Shown here: piece after piece, positions 1 to 4,397 of the stretch | Position numbering within the stretch: the stretch's first letter is position 1 | How the letters are laid out: the number at the start of each line of letters is the position of its first letter | Program-made: the position numbers and the translations under genes | Notes under the pieces: generated by a model | The model's database searches: none | What the model was told of the DNA's origin: nothing | Seen by the model: only the letters and a program-made list of their open reading frames with translations | Source: DATJWY01 sp035500775 | Lineage (GTDB): Bacteria > Pseudomonadota > Alphaproteobacteria > Acetobacterales > Acetobacteraceae | Reading direction: 5' to 3' | DNA length: 6,455 nt | NCBI GenBank assembly: GCA_035500775.1 | Contig: DATJWY010000218.1 | Span: 1-6,455, forward strand

Positions 1-22
1 AATATTCTTAAGTATTGGGGGT

Positions 23-67
23 CTGGGGCCTCAAGGCCCCAGCGGGGTCCAGGGGCGGAGCCCCTGG
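23..67 (-). repeat. Two-hairpin intergenic repeat, copy A
   Basis: Two adjacent perfect stem-loops. The first has an 8-bp stem at 23-30/35-42 with a TCAA loop. The second has an 8-bp stem at 49-56/60-67 with a GGA loop. They are separated by CGGGGT. Read on the minus strand this is the same element as copies B, C and D: a CCAGGGGC stem, an ACCCCG spacer, then a second stem. The second stem here is a CTGGGGCC type rather than the CCAAAGGC type of the other copies, so structure is kept while sequence differs. It ends 25 bases before the argC start, so a transcript entering from the left would carry it in the argC leader. It may be a REP-like element; any function in attenuation is inference. 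Confidence 0.8.
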
Positions 68-76
68 TTTGTTGAA

Positions 77-82
77 AGAGGA
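77..82 (+). promoter_or_regulatory. Ribosome binding site fixing the argC start
   Basis: AGAGGA lies 10 bases before the ATG at 93. The same frame stays open upstream to a TTG at 15, but that extension would run through both hairpins of the repeat and adds residues without family similarity. This site therefore supports the ATG at 93. Confidence 0.65.
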
Positions 83-92
83 ATTCCGGTTC

Positions 93-1055
93 ATGCCCGA
101 GCGCCCGATAGTGTTCATTGACGGCGAGGCCGGCACGACCGGCCTCGGCATTCGCGACCGCCTGCGCAATCTCCCGGTCGAGCTGCGCAGCATCGCGCCG
201 GAGCACCGCAAGGACCCCGCCGCCCGCAAGGCGATGATGGCGGAGGTGGATCTCGTGGTGCTCTGCCTGCCGGATGAGGGCGCCCGCGAATCGGCGGCCC
301 TCGCCGCGGAGTTGGGCGAGAATGGCCCGCGGCTGCTCGATGCCAGCACCGCCCATCGCGTGAATCCGGACTGGGTCTATGGCTTCCCCGAACTCGGGCC
401 GGAGCAGCCGGCGGCGATCACCCGCGCCCGGCGCGTCTCCAATCCGGGGTGCTACCCGACCGGGGCCATCGCCCTGTTGCGGCCGTTAGCCGAGGCCGGT
501 TTGCTGCCGGTCGGCTATCCGGTGACGATCAACGCGGTCAGCGGCTATTCCGGCGGCGGCCGGGCGACGATCGAGGCGCATGAGCGCGATGGCGGGCCGG
601 CTTTCGAGCTGTATGCGCTCGGCCTTGAGCACAAGCATGTGTCGGAGATCGAGACGTATAGCCGGCTGGAGCGGCGACCGATTTTCGTGCCCTCGGTCGG
701 GCATTTCCGGCAGGGCATGCTGGTGTCGATTCCGCTGCATCTCGACCTGCTGCTGCCCGAGGTGACCGGCGCCGACCTGCATGCGGTGCTGGCGGAGCAC
801 TACCGGGGCAGCGCGCATGTCCGCGTGCTACCGCCGGAGGCGTCCGGGCGGCTGGAGCCGGAGGCGCTGAACGATACCGACCTGCTGGAATTGCGGGTGT
901 TCGCCAACGAGGCGCGGCGGCATGCGGTGCTGGTGGCGCGGCTCGACAATCTGGGCAAGGGCGCGTCCGGCGCGGCGGTGCAGAACCTGGCGCTGATGCT
1001 GGGGCTGGAGACGGCGGAAGAGGCGCGGCTGTACGAGGAGGCGCGGGATGCGTGA
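93..1055 (+). CDS. argC: N-acetyl-gamma-glutamyl-phosphate reductase, type 2 (ArgC)
   Basis: This cytosolic enzyme reduces N-acetyl-glutamyl phosphate to the semialdehyde with NADPH, the third step of arginine biosynthesis. The 320-residue product begins with a dinucleotide-binding strand and glycine-rich loop (GEAGTTG, residues 11-17). The catalytic cysteine is C120 in SNPGCYPTG. A conserved SGYSGGG segment (150-156) and the LEHKHVSEI segment with the expected active-site histidine region (about 178-186) follow. The short length (about 310-320 rather than about 345) and the early GTTG loop fit the type 2 subfamily. The frame stays open upstream to a TTG at 15, but the start at 93 has an AGAGGA ribosome site and avoids translating the upstream hairpins. 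The last codons overlap the next gene. No truncation or missing catalytic residue is seen. In related alphaproteobacteria argC often follows ribosomal protein genes, but the left edge is too close to tell here. Confidence 0.97.
   Translation: MPERPIVFIDGEAGTTGLGIRDRLRNLPVELRSIAPEHRKDPAARKAMMAEVDLVVLCLPDEGARESAALAAELGENGPRLLDASTAHRVNPDWVYGFPELGPEQPAAITRARRVSNPGCYPTGAIALLRPLAEAGLLPVGYPVTINAVSGYSGGGRATIEAHERDGGPAFELYALGLEHKHVSEIETYSRLERRPIFVPSVGHFRQGMLVSIPLHLDLLLPEVTGADLHAVLAEHYRGSAHVRVLPPEASGRLEPEALNDTDLLELRVFANEARRHAVLVARLDNLGKGASGAAVQNLALMLGLETAEEARLYEEARDA
1035..1041 (+). promoter_or_regulatory. Internal ribosome binding site inside the argC end
   Basis: GAGGAGG lies within the last codons of argC, six bases before the ATG at 1048. 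It is close to an ideal Shine-Dalgarno sequence. It supports this start and translational coupling with argC. Confidence 0.75.
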
Positions 1056-1602
1056 CCAGGGAGCAGCCGGGGCGGGTCCGCTCTGGGCATTGGGGGATCT
1101 TGTGCCTGTCCTGGCGCCGGATGCCTGGGTGGCGCCGACGGCGCTCGTGATCGGCGATGTCGAGATCGGGGCGCAATCCAGCGTCTGGTATCACTGCGTG
1201 CTGCGCGGCGACATCAACCGCATCCGCATCGGTGCGCGCAGCAATGTCCAGGACGGCACGGTGATCCATGTCGGCAAGCCGGAGGATGAGGCCTGCATCA
1301 TCGGCGACGACGTGACGGTGGGGCATTCCGCCCTGCTGCACGCCTGCACCGTGCATGATGGCGGTTTCGTCGGCATGGCGGCGACGGTGCTGAACCGGGC
1401 GGTGATCGAGGAAGGCGGCATGCTTGCCGCCGGCGGCCTGCTCACCCCAGGCAAGCGGATCGGCCGCTATGAGCTCTGGGCCGGTTCGCCGGCGAAGCTG
1501 GTGCGGGTGATGTCGCCGTCCGAGCGCGATGAGTTCGCCGATATCGCGCGGCGCTATGTTGGGGTTGCCGCGCACCACAAGGCCGAGGCGCGGCCGCTGT
1601 GA
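1048..1602 (+). CDS. Gamma-carbonic anhydrase family protein (YrdA/CamH-like)
   Basis: This 184-residue protein is a left-handed beta-helix of hexapeptide repeats (roughly residues 30-150), a family that forms trimers with metal sites between subunits. The three metal-binding histidines are present: H74 (TVIHV), H93 and H98 (VGHSALLHAC). The Arg-Asp pair R53/D55 and the Gln-Asp pair Q68/D69, equivalent to structural and active-site residues of archaeal Cam, are also kept. The long acidic loop of Cam and its proton-shuttle glutamate are missing, and I56 replaces the adjacent glutamate, as in CamH/YrdA-type members. The family's C-terminal GSPAK motif (146-150) and a terminal helix follow. The ATG overlaps the argC stop by eight bases and has a strong ribosome site, so the two genes are probably coupled. 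Carbonic anhydrase activity is plausible, but many YrdA-type proteins show little or none. A wrong family assignment is unlikely; the exact reaction is uncertain. Confidence 0.93.
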   Translation: MRDQGAAGAGPLWALGDLVPVLAPDAWVAPTALVIGDVEIGAQSSVWYHCVLRGDINRIRIGARSNVQDGTVIHVGKPEDEACIIGDDVTVGHSALLHACTVHDGGFVGMAATVLNRAVIEEGGMLAAGGLLTPGKRIGRYELWAGSPAKLVRVMSPSERDEFADIARRYVGVAAHHKAEARPL

Positions 1603-1605
1603 AGG

Positions 1606-1651
1606 GCAGGGGCTCCGCCCCTGCACCCCGCCAAAGGGCGTAGGCCTTTGG
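1606..1651 (+). repeat. Two-hairpin intergenic repeat, copy B
   Basis: It begins four bases after the stop of the carbonic-anhydrase-like gene. The first stem is 8 bp (1606-1613/1617-1624, TCC loop), then the spacer ACCCCG, then a second stem of CCAAAGG/CCTTTGG (1631-1637/1645-1651). The outer base pair of the first stem is G-C, where the other copies have C-G, a compensatory change. Only a weak T-rich stretch (CCTTTT, 1661-1666) follows, so it is a poor intrinsic terminator on its own, though it could block exonucleases or act with Rho. Confidence 0.8.
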
Positions 1652-1705
1652 GAACCATTACCTTTTCGGGTAGCGTCAGGTGCCCGGAAAGCTGGAGCGT
1701 AGTCT

Positions 1706-1740
1706 AAAAAGAAAAAGGATTCCAAAGGCTTCGCCTTTGG
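1706..1740 (-). terminator. Probable intrinsic terminator of the DEAD-box helicase gene
   Basis: On the minus strand, a perfect 8-bp hairpin (CCAAAGGC, three-base loop; 1722-1729/1733-1740) is followed after five bases by two runs of five T separated by C (complement of 1706-1716). It lies about 60 bases past the helicase stop codon. The gap between stem and T tract is slightly long, so efficiency is uncertain. It is the second hairpin of repeat copy C used as a terminator. Confidence 0.65.
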
Positions 1741-1767
1741 TGGGGGCCAGGGGCAAAGCCCCTGGCC
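1722..1767 (-). repeat. Two-hairpin intergenic repeat, copy C
   Basis: Read on the minus strand: a 10-bp stem (1745-1754/1758-1767, loop TTT), a CCC-rich spacer, then the CCAAAGGC stem (1722-1729/1733-1740, loop GAA). It has the same order and orientation relative to the upstream helicase gene as copy B has to the carbonic-anhydrase-like gene. It is the longest-stemmed copy in the window. Confidence 0.8.
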
Positions 1768-1800
1768 TTTCCTTATCCTGGCGCCTCCGGGAAGATGCCC

Positions 1801-2979
1801 TCAGGCCGCCATTTCCTGCGTCTCGAACGTCGGCAGCTTCGCCCGGATCAGCTTCTCGATTCCGCGCAGGAAGGCCCGCTCGGAGGAGTCGCAGAAGCTG
1901 ATCGCCGCGCCGGACTGGCCGGCGCGGGCTGTCCGCCCGATCCGGTGCACGTAGCTTTCCGGCACGTTCGGCAGGTCGAAATTGATGACGTGGGTCACGC
2001 CATCGACATCGATGCCGCGCGCGGCGATGTCGGTCGCCACCAGCACCGGCACGCTGCCGTCCCGGAACGCGGCGAGGGCGCGCTCGCGCTGGCCCTGGCT
2101 CTTGTTGCCGTGGATGGCGTTGGCCGCGATGCCGGTCGCCTGCAGATGCTGCACGATGCGGTCGGCGCCGTGCTTGGTGCGGGCGAAGACGAGGGTGCGG
2201 CCGGTCGCGGTGTTGCGGAGCACTTCGGCCAGCAGGGTGCGCTTGCGCGCCTGCTCGACGAAGATGACGCTCTGTTCCACCCGCTCCGCGGTGCTGGAAA
2301 CCGGGGTGACGGCGACATGCACCGGGTCATGCAGCAATTGCCCGGCCAGGGACGCGATTTCCTTCGGCATGGTGGCCGAGAAGAACAGGCTCTGGCGCTT
2401 GGCCGGCAGCATGGCGGCGATGCGGCGGATCGGCACGATGAAGCCGAGATCGAGCATGTGATCGGCTTCGTCGAGCACCAGGATCTCGGTGCTGTCGAGC
2501 CGCACGGCGCCGTCGCCGAGATGGTCCATCAGGCGGCCTGGCGTCGCCACCAGCACGTCCACGCCGCCGGACATGGCGCGGGCCTGGCGCGGCTTCGGCA
2601 CGCCGCCGAACATCAGCGCGATGCGCAGCCCGGTATGCCGGCCATAGGCACGGAAACTATCGGCGATCTGGCTGGCCAACTCGCGCGTGGGGGAGAGCAC
2701 CAGCGCGCGGCAGCCGCCCCGGGCGGGGGCGCGTTTATGGGTGAGCAGGCGATGGATGATCGGCAGGGCGAAAGCGGCGGTCTTGCCGGTGCCGGTCTGC
2801 GCGATACCCTGCAGATCGTGACCCGCCATGACATGCGGAATGGACTGCGCCTGGATCGGGGTGGGGGTGGCGTAATTCTCTTCGGCCAGCGCCTTGAGGA
2901 TGGGCGCGGCGAGGCCGAGCTCGGAGAAACTTGTCAAGTGTTCAAGAACTTTCGTTGCGACGCGCCGAAGGGCGCGCAT
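1801..2979 (-). CDS. DEAD-box ATP-dependent RNA helicase, RhlE-type
   Basis: This cytosolic ATP-dependent RNA-unwinding protein would act in ribosome assembly or RNA turnover. From the ATG at 2979 it has 392 residues and all core motifs in order: Q motif PTPIQ (Q43), Walker A AQTGTGKT (60-67), PTREL (97-101), GG (125-126), TPGR (146-149), DEAD (170-173), SAT (201-203), motif V ATDIAARGID (315-324) and motif VI HRIGRTAR (345-352). It stops soon after the second RecA domain, without the basic tail common in RhlE or the RNA-binding domain of DeaD/DbpA, so it is a minimal helicase. The start is uncertain. The frame is open far upstream into non-homologous sequence. ATG 2979 is the nearest ATG before homology, but TTG at 2937 would give a product starting at the family-like TSFSELGL, and neither has a good ribosome site. 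It is convergent with the carbonic-anhydrase-like gene and divergent from the ELM1-like gene. I cannot assign rhlE versus another paralogue. Confidence 0.95.
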   Translation of the reverse strand: MRALRRVATKVLEHLTSFSELGLAAPILKALAEENYATPTPIQAQSIPHVMAGHDLQGIAQTGTGKTAAFALPIIHRLLTHKRAPARGGCRALVLSPTRELASQIADSFRAYGRHTGLRIALMFGGVPKPRQARAMSGGVDVLVATPGRLMDHLGDGAVRLDSTEILVLDEADHMLDLGFIVPIRRIAAMLPAKRQSLFFSATMPKEIASLAGQLLHDPVHVAVTPVSSTAERVEQSVIFVEQARKRTLLAEVLRNTATGRTLVFARTKHGADRIVQHLQATGIAANAIHGNKSQGQRERALAAFRDGSVPVLVATDIAARGIDVDGVTHVINFDLPNVPESYVHRIGRTARAGQSGAAISFCDSSERAFLRGIEKLIRAKLPTFETQEMAA

Positions 2980-3020
2980 CACGGCCGGCAGGGCCGAGAA
3001 CCGACGCGCAAACCAATCAG

Positions 3021-3044
3021 CGCCGGCAAAGCCGGCCGCCGGCG
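3021..3044 (-). promoter_or_regulatory. Competing hairpins in the probable helicase leader
   Basis: The arm GCCGGC (3022-3027) can pair with 3031-3036 across an AAA/TTT loop. The slightly longer CGCCGGC (3021-3027) can instead pair with 3038-3044. The two structures are mutually exclusive. They lie about 40-65 bases upstream of the helicase ATG, inside its leader if the proposed promoter is right. GC-rich sequence makes such pairings common by chance, so a regulatory role is only a suggestion. Confidence 0.3.
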
Positions 3045-3078
3045 GTCGTAAAACACCACCAGGGAACGCGCATTGATG

Positions 3079-3107
3079 TGTATGCCGCGTTGCAGCGCCA
3101 AAATCAA
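3079..3107 (-). promoter_or_regulatory. Possible sigma70-type promoter for the helicase gene
   Basis: On the minus strand TTGATT (complement of 3102-3107) is followed after 17 bases by CATACA (complement of 3079-3084). Both are imperfect matches to -35 and -10 boxes, in one of the few less GC-rich patches of the divergent intergenic region. It would give a leader of roughly 90 bases before the ATG at 2979. This is weak evidence from motif matching only. Confidence 0.3.
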
Positions 3108-3209
3108 GCATTCGTTCGACATGCCTGCCTGCGCACCGCGCTTCCGGCCGGTGCGGCGTGCCCATCGCACCCCGCTGCGCGCCCCGGTTGACGCCGCGCG
3201 CGGGACGCC

Positions 3210-3215
3210 GGAGAA
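3210..3215 (+). promoter_or_regulatory. Ribosome binding site fixing the ELM1-like start
   Basis: GGAGAA lies seven bases before the ATG at 3223. The frame is open upstream to an ATG at 3073, but that region encodes low-quality arginine- and proline-rich sequence with no family match. This site and the start of homology both select 3223. Confidence 0.7.
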
Positions 3216-3222
3216 GCGTTCC

Positions 3223-4149
3223 ATGCCGCAAGCGAGTTGGATTCTCAGTGAGCCCTACGCCGGGTTGCAGGCGCAGGCCCTTGGCCTCGCCGAGGCGGCG
3301 GGACTCTCCCCCGAACTGCGCCCGCTGGTTCCGCGCGCGCCCTGGCGCTGGTTCGCCGCCGCGCACTGGCCCGCGCCGCTGCGCGCGGTCGATCTGCCCG
3401 GCACGCCGCCCGGCCTCGTGTTCACGCCGGGCGGGGTAGGGGCCGCGGTCGGGGCGGCCTTGCGGCGGCGCGGGCAGAGGGTCGTGCAGGTGCAGAACCC
3501 GCGCATGGACATACGCCGGTTCGACCTGGTGGTGGTCAATCGCCATGACGAGCTGACCGGGCCCAATGTCCTCGTCACCCGCACCGCGTTGCACCGGGCG
3601 ACGCCGGAGCGGCTCGCGGCGGCGCGGGCGGAATGGGCGCCGCGCCTCGCGCATCTGCGGCGGCCGCTTGTCGCCGTGCTGGTGGGCGGCAGCAACGGGC
3701 GCTTCCAGCTGGAGGCGGCGGAGGGGGCGGCGCTTGCCCGCGACCTCGCCGCATTGATCCGCCGGGACGGGGTGAGCCTCGCCATCACCCCGTCGCGGCG
3801 CACGGCGCCGGCGGTGCGGCGCATCCTGGAGGAGACGCTGGCGCCGCTCGGGGCCTGGGTCTGGGACATGCAGGGCGAGAACCCGTATTTCGGCCTGCTC
3901 GGGCTGGCTGACGGCATTGTCGCCACCATGGACAGTGTTTCCATGATCTCGGAGGCGGTGGCGACCGAGGTGCCGGTGATGGTCGTGGAATTGCCCGGGC
4001 GCTCGCGGCGGATCGGGCTGTTCCTGCGCGGGCTGATCGCGGACGGACGGGTGCGGCCGTTCCATGGCCGGTTCGAGACCTGGACGGTGCGGCCGCTCGA
4101 CGATACGCGGGAGGCCGCGGAGGAGATGCGGCGACGGCTCGGGATTTAG
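3223..4149 (+). CDS. ELM1-like protein (mitochondrial fission ELM1 family, formerly DUF1022)
   Basis: The 308-residue product matches the bacterial branch of the family named after plant ELM1, which is thought to have a GT-B-type, glycosyltransferase-like fold. Visible family segments are the N-terminal WILSEPYAGLQAQALGLAEA (6-25), QNPRM (91-95), NRHDELTGPNVLVTR (106-120), the glycine turn VLVGGSNGRF (152-161) opening the second domain, AITPSRRT (187-194), and the most conserved block NPYFGLLGLADG (220-231) continuing into DSVSMISEA (237-245). Length is typical. There is no signal peptide or membrane segment, so it is probably cytosolic or peripheral. The bacterial substrate is not known to me; the fold suggests a sugar-nucleotide-dependent transferase, but this is inference. 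The plant role in mitochondrial fission should not be transferred to bacteria. It is divergent from the helicase gene. Its TAG stop overlaps the start of a palindromic repeat. Confidence 0.9.
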   Translation: MPQASWILSEPYAGLQAQALGLAEAAGLSPELRPLVPRAPWRWFAAAHWPAPLRAVDLPGTPPGLVFTPGGVGAAVGAALRRRGQRVVQVQNPRMDIRRFDLVVVNRHDELTGPNVLVTRTALHRATPERLAAARAEWAPRLAHLRRPLVAVLVGGSNGRFQLEAAEGAALARDLAALIRRDGVSLAITPSRRTAPAVRRILEETLAPLGAWVWDMQGENPYFGLLGLADGIVATMDSVSMISEAVATEVPVMVVELPGRSRRIGLFLRGLIADGRVRPFHGRFETWTVRPLDDTREAAEEMRRRLGI

Positions 4150-4196
4150 AGCGCGATCGCTTGGGGCTGACAGTCGGAAAGCGTGAATCGCGCTCT
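4147..4196. repeat. Imperfect palindrome overlapping the ELM1-like stop (TAGAGCG family, full copy)
   Basis: AGAGCGCGAT (4148-4157) pairs perfectly with ATCGCGCTCT (4187-4196). The stem continues inward with CGCTT/AAGCG (4158-4162/4179-4183), leaving a three-base TGA bulge and a 16-base loop. A few A residues follow on the plus strand. The element begins exactly at the TAG stop codon. Its left half recurs after the 627-residue gene. It could work as a weak bidirectional terminator or be a dispersed repeat; there is no T tract on the plus strand. Confidence 0.75.
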
Positions 4197-4397
4197 CAAA
4201 ACAAGGCGCCGCGCCGGGCGCGCTGTGCGATGCGCAACTTTATCCGTCTCGCGGCCCCCTGTATCGATGCGGACGAGACCGTCCGAACCGCCGGAGGCTG
4301 ACCGGGCGGCATTCGTTTCGACCGGAGCGGGGGCTTTGCCCATCATGCTCCCAACCGAGGGCTGTCGGCCTTCGGCAACCGAGGATTTGGAGGCAGC
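4197..4397 (+). other. Leader of the 627-residue gene, no gene seen
   Basis: About 200 bases without a convincing coding frame, RNA gene or riboswitch. The only structure noted is a direct repeat of AACCGAGG at 4353-4360 and 4377-4384, the second copy ending four bases before the ribosome site, with a small GGCCTTCGGC-type fold between them. I find no good promoter boxes, though the gene must be transcribed either from here or by read-through from the ELM1-like gene. Confidence 0.35.
4389..4393 (+). promoter_or_regulatory. Ribosome binding site before a GTG start
   Basis: GGAGG (within TTTGGAGG) lies only four bases before the GTG at 4398 and seven before the following CTG. The spacing to GTG is short. 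No ATG is near in this frame, so GTG is the most likely start, with CTG at 4401 a remote alternative differing by one residue. Confidence 0.6.

Larger units (their letters stand above)
1606..1767. repeat. Composite inverted-repeat element (copies B and C around a 70-base core)
   Basis: Copy B (+) and copy C (-) are inverted relative to each other and flank a 70-base core at 1652-1721. The core is less GC-rich than the surrounding genes and carries an A-rich tract (1706-1716). Its own ends are partly complementary (GGAACC at 1651-1656 against GGATTCC at 1717-1723). The whole arrangement looks like a BIME- or MITE-like palindromic unit sitting between convergent genes. No open frame or transposase is present. 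Calling it one mobile unit is inference: two independent single repeats plus spacer would look similar. Confidence 0.5.

Noticed and set aside
15..92. TTG start at 15 for argC
   Set aside because: It would translate through both hairpins of repeat copy A. The ATG at 93 has a ribosome site and begins right at the family's first strand.
538..1725. 395-codon minus-strand frame across argC and the carbonic-anhydrase-like gene
   Set aside because: It is antisense to two clearly identified genes and has shadow-type Arg/Pro/His-rich composition.
2932..2937. TTGACA on the minus strand as a -35 box
   Set aside because: It matches the consensus but lies within the helicase coding start and has no suitable -10 box about 17 bases downstream, so it is probably coincidence.
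1795..3051. 418-codon plus-strand frame opposite the helicase
   Set aside because: The minus strand encodes all DEAD-box motifs in order. The plus-strand product is Gly/His/Arg-rich shadow sequence.
3188..3193. TTGACG as a -35 box for the ELM1-like gene
   Set aside because: No -10-like hexamer lies at the right distance; the following sequence is very GC-rich and runs into the ribosome site.
3073..3222. Upstream start for the ELM1-like gene, adding 50 residues
   Set aside because: The extra segment is Arg/Pro-rich with no family similarity, while a GGAGAA site sits seven bases before the ATG at 3223.
2980..4065. N-terminal extension of the helicase frame by 362 codons
   Set aside because: It is antisense to the ELM1-like gene and shows no helicase or other domain. 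The frame is simply open through GC-rich DNA.
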